Shown: piece by piece, positions 7,926 through 14,528 of the stretch
Position numbering within the stretch: position 1 is the first letter of the stretch
Layout of the letters: each line of letters starts with the position of its first letter
Notes under the pieces: model-generated
Told to the model about the DNA's origin: nothing
What the model saw: only the letters and a program-made list of their open reading frames with translations
Databases searched by the model: none
Translations under genes and position numbers: made by a program
DNA from: an uncultured Eubacteriales bacterium
GTDB taxonomy: Bacteria > Bacillota > Clostridia > Oscillospirales > CAG-272
Length of the DNA: 20,014 nucleotides
Assembly (NCBI GenBank): GCA_900547565.1
Contig: URHI01000022.1
Location: forward strand, 1 to 20,014
Direction: 5' to 3'

Positions 7926-8735
7926 ATGGACGAAATGTATTATCCGGGACAGGTCATGGTGCTGTCAACACGGCTGGACCGGTTGGACAAGCCCGAGGCG
8001 GTCGCCCGGCTCGAACGTATGCTGACACACAACGCAGTGACTCCCGGTGCGGTTTTTACACTTAATCCGGAGATGCTGTATCGCAGTGCCATCGACCCGC
8101 AGGTCAACAGCCTGCTGAACTCCGGAGATCTCAACGTAGCGGACGGCATCGGTGCGGTATGGGCGGCCAGGCGGCTCGGCACGCCCCTTCCCGGACGTCT
8201 TCCCGGCATCGAGCTTGGTGAAAGCGCAATTATGCTGGCAGCCCGCTATAATGTTGGTGTTTACCTGCTCGGCGGCCGGCAGGAACCGCCCGTAGCACAC
8301 ATGGCAGCAGAGCTGCTGTCGGCGCGATTTCCCGGACTTACAGTCCGCGGCGCTCACCACGGATATTTTGATGCCGACGGTCCCGAAAATGACGCGGTTA
8401 TCGATGAGATCAACGCCTCGGGCGCCGGACTGCTCATAGTCTGCCTCGGTTCTCCGCTGCAGGAACACTGGATCATAGTCAACCGACACAGGCTGACATC
8501 AGTTCGGGTTGCAATGGCGCTCGGCGGATCGGTAGACGTGTGGGCAGGGTGTGTGCGACGTGCCCCGCGCATTATACGCCGTGCCGGCTTTGAATGGCTG
8601 TGGCGTATCGCCTCCGATCCGTCGCGGCTACGCCGCGCGGCGGCGCTCCCGGCCTTTGTCATGATGACACTTAAAGAAGGGCGCCGGACACGAAAAAGGT
8701 TCCGTAAACGCCACAAACAAACCGGAACTCCGTGA
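7926..8735 (+). CDS. tagA: WecG/TagA/CpsF family glycosyltransferase
   Basis: A 269-residue member of the family that adds N-acetylmannosaminyl (or a similar) sugar to an undecaprenyl-PP-GlcNAc carrier at the inner membrane face, an early step in wall teichoic acid or capsule linkage. Signatures are TLNPEM (45-50, with T45 and N47), VADGIG (71-76, with the probable catalytic D73), the GSPLQEHWI segment, GGSVDVWAG, RRAP and GFEWLWRIASDPSR near the C-terminus. The last 20 residues are very basic and could bind membrane. AAGGAGG at 7909-7915 fixes the ATG at 7926. No other wall-polymer genes are nearby, so the exact polymer is open. Its own promoter is not clear. The gene stands alone between proS and gap. 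Confidence 0.88.
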   Translation: MDEMYYPGQVMVLSTRLDRLDKPEAVARLERMLTHNAVTPGAVFTLNPEMLYRSAIDPQVNSLLNSGDLNVADGIGAVWAARRLGTPLPGRLPGIELGESAIMLAARYNVGVYLLGGRQEPPVAHMAAELLSARFPGLTVRGAHHGYFDADGPENDAVIDEINASGAGLLIVCLGSPLQEHWIIVNRHRLTSVRVAMALGGSVDVWAGCVRRAPRIIRRAGFEWLWRIASDPSRLRRAAALPAFVMMTLKEGRRTRKRFRKRHKQTGTP

Positions 8736-8824
8736 TTCCGTTGTGATTTTGCACACAAAGTTAAGCTTTATCGTTCAAATCATTTGCAAACTCACGATAT
8801 TTTGATAAAATTTCAACAAAGCTA

Positions 8825-8853
8825 TTGTATATTTGGTATTTCTGAGTTATAAT
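8825..8853 (+). promoter_or_regulatory. Sigma-A promoter of gap
   Basis: TTGTAT (8825-8830) and a perfect TATAAT (8848-8853) have a 17-bp spacer, in AT-rich DNA. The start site would fall near 8860, leaving a leader of about 70 bases. Confidence 0.8.
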
Positions 8854-8861
8854 ATATATTT

Positions 8862-8882
8862 GGGTGGGAATGTTTTCCTCCC
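8862..8882 (+). other. 5' stem-loop of the gap transcript
   Basis: GGGTGGGAA (8862-8870) pairs with TTTCCTCCC (8874-8882) with a single T-T mismatch and a 3-base loop. It begins within a few bases of the predicted start site. Stem-loops at the very 5' end commonly protect mRNA from decay, which would suit a highly expressed glycolytic gene. Confidence 0.4.
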
Positions 8883-8929
8883 TGGAATGACAGAAAAATC
8901 AAATTTTTATAATACGGAGGATTTCCAAA

Positions 8930-9961
8930 ATGTCTGTTAAAGTTGCAATCAACGGCTTTGGCCGTATCGGCCGTCTGGCTTTCCGTCAGATGTTCGACGC
9001 TGAGGGCTATGAAGTAGTCGCAATAAACGACCTCACCAGCCCCAAGATGCTTGCTCACCTGCTCAAATACGATACCGCGCAGGGTTCCTTCTGCGGCAGA
9101 ATCGGCGAAGGTAAGCACACTGTTTCCGCTACCGAGGATTCCATCATCGTTGACGGCAAAGAGATCAAGATCTACGCTGAAAAGGACGCCAACAACTGCC
9201 CTTGGGGTAAGCTCGACGTCGATGTTGTTCTCGAGTGCACCGGTTTCTACACCTCCAAGGAAAAGTCCATGGCGCACATCAACGCCGGCGCCAAAAAGGT
9301 CGTTATTTCGGCTCCTGCCGGCAATGACCTCAAGACTATCGTCTTCAACGTCAACCACAACACTCTGACCACCGAGGATCAGATCATCTCCGCCGCTTCC
9401 TGCACCACCAACTGCCTCGCTCCCATGGCTCAGGCGCTCAATGCTTATGCTCCCATTCAGTCCGGTATCATGACGACCGTTCATGCTTACACCGGCGACC
9501 AGATGATACTTGACGGTCCCCAGAGAAAGGGTGACCTCCGCCGCTCCCGTGCAGGTGCTCAGAACATCGTTCCCAACTCCACCGGCGCTGCAAAGGCTAT
9601 CGGCCTTGTTATCCCCGAGCTTAACGGCAAGCTGATCGGCTCCGCTCAGCGTGTTCCTACCCCCACCGGCTCCACCACCATTCTTGTGGCTGTTGTCAAG
9701 GGCAAGGACATCACCAAGGAAGGCATTAACGCCGCTATGAAGGCCGCTTCCAACGAGTCCTACGGCTATAACGAGGATGAGATCGTTTCCTCCGACGTCA
9801 TCGGTATGCGCTATGGCTCGCTGTTCGATGCTACCCAGACCATGGTTGCAAAGATCGACGATGACACATATCAGGTTCAGGTCGTGTCCTGGTACGACAA
9901 CGAGAACTCCTACACCAGCCAGATGGTCCGCACCATCAAGTACTTCGCAGAGCTGAAGTAA
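8930..9961 (+). CDS. gap: Glyceraldehyde-3-phosphate dehydrogenase, type I
   Basis: It catalyses the NAD-linked phosphorylating oxidation of glyceraldehyde 3-phosphate in glycolysis. At 343 residues it is a normal-length GapA-type enzyme. The NAD fold starts with INGFGRIGR (8-16); D34 in AINDLT points to NAD rather than NADP. The catalytic Cys is C158 in SAASCTTNC, with H185 in TTVHAYT. Later landmarks are NIVPNSTGAAKA and the WYDNENSY segment near the end. GGAGG lies about ten bases before the ATG. The gene has its own strong promoter, leader stem-loop and terminator, so it is a single-gene unit. Its codon use is sharply different from its neighbours (mostly ATC, GCT, GTT, TCC, few ATA or ACG), as expected for very high expression. 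Confidence 0.98.
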   Translation: MSVKVAINGFGRIGRLAFRQMFDAEGYEVVAINDLTSPKMLAHLLKYDTAQGSFCGRIGEGKHTVSATEDSIIVDGKEIKIYAEKDANNCPWGKLDVDVVLECTGFYTSKEKSMAHINAGAKKVVISAPAGNDLKTIVFNVNHNTLTTEDQIISAASCTTNCLAPMAQALNAYAPIQSGIMTTVHAYTGDQMILDGPQRKGDLRRSRAGAQNIVPNSTGAAKAIGLVIPELNGKLIGSAQRVPTPTGSTTILVAVVKGKDITKEGINAAMKAASNESYGYNEDEIVSSDVIGMRYGSLFDATQTMVAKIDDDTYQVQVVSWYDNENSYTSQMVRTIKYFAELK

Positions 9962-9985
9962 TTCTTACAAACCGAATAAAGCAAG

Positions 9986-10022
9986 CCCGGCAGACGGTTT
10001 TTCCTTCTGCCGGGTGATTTTT
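9986..10022 (+). terminator. Terminator after gap
   Basis: CCCGGCAGA (9986-9994) pairs perfectly with TCTGCCGGG (10006-10014), with two more G-C pairs inside after one mismatch and a T-rich loop. The tail is TGATTTTTATTT. It ends just before the stop of the convergent sigma-fusion gene and could also slow transcription from that side. Confidence 0.88.
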
Positions 10023-10024
10023 AT

Positions 10025-12628
10025 TTATTTAAGCTTGATCATACGAGGCAGCTTTTCGTATTCATCTTCACTGCCGAGATATACAAATTCCTGAGCCGTG
10101 GTAACGTCGTAGTGCCCACCGACACCGCTACGCACATTGTATATACGCGAAGCACGGTAGCCCTCGGCGGCAAGGTGTGTTTCCTCGTACTCCCAGTGCG
10201 TTCCTATGTGCACCGGGAAATACTCCCGACCGTCAGATGCGGGAACGCGGCAGTCAGTCAGGACCGCTTCGGAGCTGATGACATCACCCCACGTACAAAC
10301 GTGACGAACGATTCCTACTCCGGGGGCGAACCAGAACTCCTTGCTGCCGCACCACATATAGGCGTATCGGTCACGGAAGTAATAGTCGCGTTCCATTCCA
10401 TCAAGCTCAACATTGATCGTCAGCTTAAGACAATTGTCAAACGTACCGCACGGCACCGTGACACTACCGCCCTCGGTAACGGATATGTCTGCTACGGCAT
10501 TGTCCTCAAGCTCCGGAACAGTCCGGCGCACCGTATACCCTGGCTTCCACTCATGATTCCAAAGACATCCCGCGAGCAAAGTCAGATATCGCATCGGCTT
10601 AAGCCCGAAAATTCTGTCCTCATAGCGGCCGCGCTTGCCGTACTGATACGGTCCGAAGCAATAGTTCTCACCTGTCTGATATACGTTTTCGTCACTGACA
10701 ATAATACAGGTAGAGTGCACCGACGACGGACAGAAGCGGTAGCCGCGCTTGTAATAATCCGAGAATCGCGTCAGCGTGTCAATGCCCTCAAGTGCCGCAT
10801 TGACAGCATCTGCCGACGAATTGACGCGCACCGCCGCGCGAAGCATTTTTATGGCTTCGTCTATGCGCCAGCGGTTGCACAGTGCTTCACATGCGATGAC
10901 ATAGCCGTCCGAGCCGATTTTGTCCGACATATCATCATCAAAAATTTCACGCCGCAGAGAGAGAAGATTTGTACCTGCGCATATTCCGATATTGCCCTCG
11001 GCATAGGTAACATGTCTTTCGATATGGTAGTATGCATAATCCGGCACTCCGCTACCCACAGTATATACCCAGCGGTTGCCCTCAGCCAACGGGAGCAGTC
11101 CGGAGCCTCCCTGAATACGGCAGTCAGACAGCAGATATTCTTCTGTAATTCCGTCCTGCTCGGAAAACAGCACACGAACAAGACCTATGCCGTTTTTGTA
11201 CCATGTATCGAAGCTGTAAGGTATACCCTTGCGTCCGTCCACGACATCGCCACGGTAATGCACACAGCCGTCATAGTCTCCCGCCGGAACGCTGACCGCC
11301 TCGTCGCAGCTTACACAGGTGAACGTACTGCCATTCGCTGCTGTAAAGTGATCACCCGCTGACATTCCGGCATCGAACATAATGTAATCCACCCTTGACG
11401 CCCAGTAAAATAACGAAGCGAACTTCAAATCCCCGTGTTTACCGCGTGTGATGCCCGGTTGGGCCGTAAATACCAACCGTTGTCCGTTTTTAACCAATTG
11501 CTCTCCTACAGCTACTATTCCAGATTCAGGGAACGCGGCATGCTTGAGATTCAGGTCAATTGCCCGCACCGCGGCACGTGCCACAGCGTTCATAGCTCTA
11601 TCCCTGTAAATAAGATGTCCTGCCAGCTCAAAATCCGCACGTGCGGCGTCAATGTCGTTATTTATCTTGGACCAACCGCGCCAGCATATCAGCTCACCGC
11701 GAACGCTGTCATAGTCAGGCGAGTCTTTGTATTTCTCAAGCTCCGGAAGCGCCGTATTCTCAATATACTTTAACTTAGACTCCCCGCTGAGTTTGCTGAA
11801 GTACATATCAAGCAGATCTCCCCTGATAAATGTCAGGTTGCCGCTGTCGTCTGCACACTCACGGGCCTGTTTTTTGAGTGCGTCATCGCCGTCGCCTCTT
11901 GCCGAAAGCAGCAGTGTATCTGTCATATAATACTGACGGCGCGTCGGATCCGGCAACTGACCGATAAGTGCTTCAATGTCCTTCAGCTGTGAATAATATG
12001 AAGGATCGTACGCTTTGTGTATCCTTTTGTAGTATAGCAGTTCGTTTATACGCTGACGTATTCTCTGTTCAAGTCCTGTGGTATCAATGTTTTTCATATT
12101 CATATCGCAAAGCTCCTTTCTGAGTTTCTGCCGTGCTTCAAACAGCCGGCGTTTTACCGTCCCCTCAGGCAATGACAGCCGTTGTGCAGTCTCCCTGACG
12201 CTGCAGTCGTCAAGGTAAAACAGCAACGCGACATCGCGCTGTCCCGGGGACAATCTGTTAAGAGCCGCCCTGACACGTCCGATATTCTCACATCGCTCAA
12301 AGTGCTCGTCCGGTTGCTGCCACATGTCCGACTTCACTACCTCGGCAAGCTCCGAGATATCCTCATCTGCCGCGTGACAGCGCACGCGCCAGCACCTGCG
12401 CCGTACCGTCGTGGTTAGCCACCCCCCGAACGCATCCGGATTGCTCAGCGAGCGAAGATGCAGAAAACAGTCACTGAAGGAATCCTCCACCGCCTCCTCG
12501 GCACGGTGGTGGTCACCGGTAATTGACAAGGCATAGCGGTACATTTGGCCGGAATAACGTGTCACCAGCTGTCCGTATGCCTCAATATCTCCTCCGAGAA
12601 CCATGGCCACCAGTTCACCGTCAAGCAT
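10025..12628 (-). CDS. ECF sigma factor fused to a long duplicated C-terminal region
   Basis: This 867-residue protein starts as an ECF-type sigma-70 factor. Region 2 lies about 13-80 (GDIEAYGQLV, AEEAVEDSF, AFGGWLTTTVRR). Region 4 lies about 118-172 (LSPGQRDVALLFYLDD, then a helix-turn-helix with SVRETAQRLSLPEGTVKRRL). Residues 180-390 look helical, with TPR-like character near 300-360. From about 395 on there are two copies of one module. Copy 1 has VSVPAGDYDGC (445-455), YKNGIGLVRVLF (477-488), LLSDCRI (499-505) and LPLAEGNRWVYTV (512-524). Copy 2 has VTVPCGTFDNC (723-733), FAPGVGIVRHVC (767-778), VLTDCRV (789-795) and YFPVHIGTHWEYE (803-815). There is no membrane segment or signal peptide, so it should be cytoplasmic. 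GAGGGGGTGA lies just before the ATG. No anti-sigma gene adjoins it. The sigma part is sure; the role of the rest is unknown, perhaps built-in sensing. Confidence 0.88.
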   Translation of the reverse strand: MLDGELVAMVLGGDIEAYGQLVTRYSGQMYRYALSITGDHHRAEEAVEDSFSDCFLHLRSLSNPDAFGGWLTTTVRRRCWRVRCHAADEDISELAEVVKSDMWQQPDEHFERCENIGRVRAALNRLSPGQRDVALLFYLDDCSVRETAQRLSLPEGTVKRRLFEARQKLRKELCDMNMKNIDTTGLEQRIRQRINELLYYKRIHKAYDPSYYSQLKDIEALIGQLPDPTRRQYYMTDTLLLSARGDGDDALKKQARECADDSGNLTFIRGDLLDMYFSKLSGESKLKYIENTALPELEKYKDSPDYDSVRGELICWRGWSKINNDIDAARADFELAGHLIYRDRAMNAVARAAVRAIDLNLKHAAFPESGIVAVGEQLVKNGQRLVFTAQPGITRGKHGDLKFASLFYWASRVDYIMFDAGMSAGDHFTAANGSTFTCVSCDEAVSVPAGDYDGCVHYRGDVVDGRKGIPYSFDTWYKNGIGLVRVLFSEQDGITEEYLLSDCRIQGGSGLLPLAEGNRWVYTVGSGVPDYAYYHIERHVTYAEGNIGICAGTNLLSLRREIFDDDMSDKIGSDGYVIACEALCNRWRIDEAIKMLRAAVRVNSSADAVNAALEGIDTLTRFSDYYKRGYRFCPSSVHSTCIIVSDENVYQTGENYCFGPYQYGKRGRYEDRIFGLKPMRYLTLLAGCLWNHEWKPGYTVRRTVPELEDNAVADISVTEGGSVTVPCGTFDNCLKLTINVELDGMERDYYFRDRYAYMWCGSKEFWFAPGVGIVRHVCTWGDVISSEAVLTDCRVPASDGREYFPVHIGTHWEYEETHLAAEGYRASRIYNVRSGVGGHYDVTTAQEFVYLGSEDEYEKLPRMIKLK

Positions 12629-12655
12629 TTCTTCACCCCCTCTGCTATTAAAGAG

Positions 12656-12677
12656 CCGTCATGTACCGGAAAGGTTC
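12656..12677 (-). promoter_or_regulatory. Possible ECF-type promoter of the sigma-fusion gene
   Basis: On the minus strand GAACCTT (12677-12671) and CGG (12658-12656) are 15 bp apart, between AAC and CGG, a layout like ECF-dependent -35 and -10 elements. The gap between the upstream terminator and the ATG is only about 60 bases and holds no good sigma-A promoter, so this could mark autoregulation. Such short motifs arise by chance. Confidence 0.25.
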
Positions 12678-12688
12678 GCCTCTGCGAT

Positions 12689-12720
12689 AAAAAAAGCTCA
12701 GCGCTCCAAAGCCACTGAGC
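12689..12720 (-). terminator. Terminator after the 78-residue gene
   Basis: GCTCAG (12696-12701) pairs with CTGAGC (12715-12720), with an inner GCT/AGC stem around a CCAA loop. On the minus strand the stem is followed by seven T (12695-12689). A T-rich run at 12722-12730 follows on the plus strand too. It isolates the small gene from the sigma-fusion gene. Confidence 0.8.
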
Positions 12721-12728
12721 ATTGTTTT

Positions 12729-12965
12729 TTAAACCAACGCCACTTCGCAATCGTTGGACTCGATACGCACGCGGCGTCCCTTCATGATCAAAAGGCACTG
12801 ATAATCACCAACGCGGAAAGGTTCGGTCCTCTGACAGAATATGCCTACGTATCCCAGCGGAAACACATCTTCGTCAATGGCTATCTTAGCCCTCCCGAAT
12901 ATGTTACGGCAATATACCACATTATGTACCGCCTCACCTGAATTAATAGTCCATGTTTTTTTCAT
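12729..12965 (-). CDS. Small protein of 78 residues, unrecognised
   Basis: I do not recognise it with confidence. The ATG at 12965 has an AGGAG ribosome-binding site seven bases upstream, and the gene has a near-consensus promoter of its own and a strong terminator, so it is very likely expressed. The frame is open to 13037 but the promoter lies inside that part, which rules out the longer start. The product begins MKKTWTINSGEAVHNV, has no signal peptide or membrane segment, and alternates short hydrophobic and polar stretches (IAIDEDVFPLGYVGIF, EPFRVGDYQCLLIMKG), as a small beta-sandwich would. The pattern is faintly like the FAIM fold, but this is a guess. Four Cys are present. It sits between the ABC transporter and the sigma fusion. 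Confidence 0.7.
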   Translation of the reverse strand: MKKTWTINSGEAVHNVVYCRNIFGRAKIAIDEDVFPLGYVGIFCQRTEPFRVGDYQCLLIMKGRRVRIESNDCEVALV

Positions 12966-12990
12966 GCTGATGCTCCTGTCGTTTTTTCTT

Positions 12991-13019
12991 ATGATACCAC
13001 GTAATAGGACCGCTGTCAA
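12991..13019 (-). promoter_or_regulatory. Sigma-A promoter of the 78-residue gene
   Basis: On the minus strand TTGACA (13014-13019) is perfect and TATCAT (12991-12996) is one base off consensus, with a 17-bp spacer. The start site would be near 12984, leaving a leader of only about 19 bases. Confidence 0.78.
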
Positions 13020-13035
13020 GTCAAATGTGACATGC

Positions 13036-13062
13036 AAAACGGCTCCGCAAAAGCGGAGCCGT
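13036..13062 (-). terminator. Terminator of the amino-acid ABC transporter operon
   Basis: ACGGCTCCGC (13039-13048) and GCGGAGCCGT (13053-13062) form a perfect 10-bp stem with a 4-base loop, starting 11 bases after the ATPase stop. On the minus strand a short TTTT run follows. Confidence 0.78.
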
Positions 13063-13073
13063 AAATATGCTGT

Positions 13074-13838
13074 TCAAAGAACGGCACGCAGGAAGCTCTT
13101 TGTGCGCTCGTTCTGCGGATTGTCAAACAGCTGAGCAGGTGTTCCCTCCTCGGTGATAACGCCGTCACTCATGAATATGATACGGTCGGATACCTCACGT
13201 GCAAATCCCATTTCATGCGTCACGATGACCATCGTCATGCCATCCTGCGCAAGCTTGCGCATAAGATCGAGCACCTCGCCCACCATTTCAGGATCAAGGG
13301 CGCTGGTAGGCTCATCGAACAGCATGACCTTCGGATTCATTGCCAGCGCACGGATTATAGCAATACGCTGTTTTTGGCCGCCGGACAGAGTCGACGGATA
13401 GACGTCGGCTTTTTCCTCCAGACCTATACGCCGCAATAAGTCCATAGCACGGTCATACGCCTGTTGCTTTATCTGCTTTTTGACCGCCGACGGCGCAAAA
13501 AGTCCGCCCGCCTTTTTGGTGTTGATGTACACCGGCGCCAGCATTATGTTCTGCAATACCGTTTTATTGTTGAACAGATTGAACTGCTGGAACACCATTC
13601 CCATATGCTGACGGTGCTTATTGATATCGACATGCATATCTGCGATATCCTCACCGTCAAATATTATGGAACCGGAGGTCGGATCCTCAAGGCAGTTAAG
13701 GCAGCGCAGAAATGTACTTTTTCCGCTTCCTGAAGGGCCAATGACGGCAACCTTCTCACCGTCCTTGATAGAGGTGGTGATACCGCGGAGCACCTCCAGC
13801 TTTCCGAATGTTTTGTGGAGATCAATTACGTCTATCAA
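13074..13838 (-). CDS. Polar amino-acid ABC transporter, ATP-binding protein
   Basis: A 254-residue ATPase of the GlnQ/HisP family that powers amino-acid uptake as a cytoplasmic dimer on the permease. Walker A is GPSGSGKST (34-42), the Q-loop lies in VFQQFNLF (Q84), the signature is LSGGQKQR (151-158), Walker B is VMLFDEP (171-177) and the switch His is H208. A basic insertion of about 15 residues (near 104-125, with KKAGGLFAPSAVKKQ) sits before the helical domain; many GlnQ proteins are shorter here. Its first 17 bases overlap the end of the permease gene, so they are co-translated. A strong terminator follows. The substrate cannot be told from the ATPase. Confidence 0.95.
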   Translation of the reverse strand: MIDVIDLHKTFGKLEVLRGITTSIKDGEKVAVIGPSGSGKSTFLRCLNCLEDPTSGSIIFDGEDIADMHVDINKHRQHMGMVFQQFNLFNNKTVLQNIMLAPVYINTKKAGGLFAPSAVKKQIKQQAYDRAMDLLRRIGLEEKADVYPSTLSGGQKQRIAIIRALAMNPKVMLFDEPTSALDPEMVGEVLDLMRKLAQDGMTMVIVTHEMGFAREVSDRIIFMSDGVITEEGTPAQLFDNPQNERTKSFLRAVL

Positions 13839-14526
13839 CCTTGCGCAACCTCCTCTCCATAAGCTTGATGAGCCCTGTTATCATCATGACCAGCACCAGA
13901 TATATCAGTGCCAGCATTAAATATGGAATAATATAGCTGTAGTTTGAATCGCCTATCTGACGGAACGCCTTGGTCAGATCGACCACGGCAATAAAGCTGA
14001 CCACCGACGTTTCCTTTATCAGCGTGATAAACTCGTTGCCGATTGTCGGCAATATGTTCTTTATGGCCTGAGGTACAATGATCTTGAGCATCGACACCCA
14101 GTAGCCGAGTCCCAGTGCGCGTGCGGCCTCGAGCTGTCCGACATCGACAGACTGTATACCGCTCCGCATTATCTCGGACACATAGGCACCGCTGTTCATA
14201 CCGAACACGACTATGGCCACTGCCAGCTTGTCAAGCTGCAGATTGAGCGCCGGAAGCAAAACGAACCAACCGATCAACAGTTGCACCACCATAGGGGTGC
14301 CTCTGAAAATCCCCACATAAATATCACAAATTGCGGACATGAAACGCGGCAACCAATGATATTTGGGTATCACCTTTATCATGGCTATAATTGTTCCGAT
14401 AACAATACCGATAAGCAGACCGAAGACCGCAATCTCCAAAGTAGCTACCAGGCCGTCGAGTGCGACCTGGTAGCCTTTGGCTGTGATGAATTTATTGAAG
14501 AATAATTCCCATTCTACCTTGCTCAT
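13822..14526 (-). CDS. Polar amino-acid ABC transporter, permease
   Basis: A 234-residue integral membrane protein of the HisM/GlnP type with about five hydrophobic segments. The EAA loop that contacts the ATPase is clear at LEAARALGLGYWVSMLKIIVPQA (about 132-154), and FRGTPMVVQLL (about 73-83) is the family landmark. It starts two bases after the stop of the binding-protein gene and overlaps the ATPase gene. Only one permease gene is present, so the channel is probably a homodimer. The N-terminal stretch before the first membrane helix is about 24 residues. It belongs to one transcription unit from the promoter at 15421-15449. Confidence 0.93.
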   Translation of the reverse strand: MSKVEWELFFNKFITAKGYQVALDGLVATLEIAVFGLLIGIVIGTIIAMIKVIPKYHWLPRFMSAICDIYVGIFRGTPMVVQLLIGWFVLLPALNLQLDKLAVAIVVFGMNSGAYVSEIMRSGIQSVDVGQLEAARALGLGYWVSMLKIIVPQAIKNILPTIGNEFITLIKETSVVSFIAVVDLTKAFRQIGDSNYSYIIPYLMLALIYLVLVMMITGLIKLMERRLRKVDRRN

Positions 14527-14528
14527 TA

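Noticed and set aside
8712..8749. Possible terminator after the tagA-like gene (CGGAA/TTCCG stem with an outer CACAA/TTGTG)
   Set aside because: The stem is short and needs a 6-base bulge, and the T-run is only four bases; too weak to list.
10112..11362. A 416-codon rightward open frame opposite the sigma-fusion gene
   Set aside because: It lies wholly antisense to a gene with clear sigma motifs and repeats, has no ribosome-binding site and gives a low-complexity, Arg/Thr/Val-rich product with no recognisable domain.
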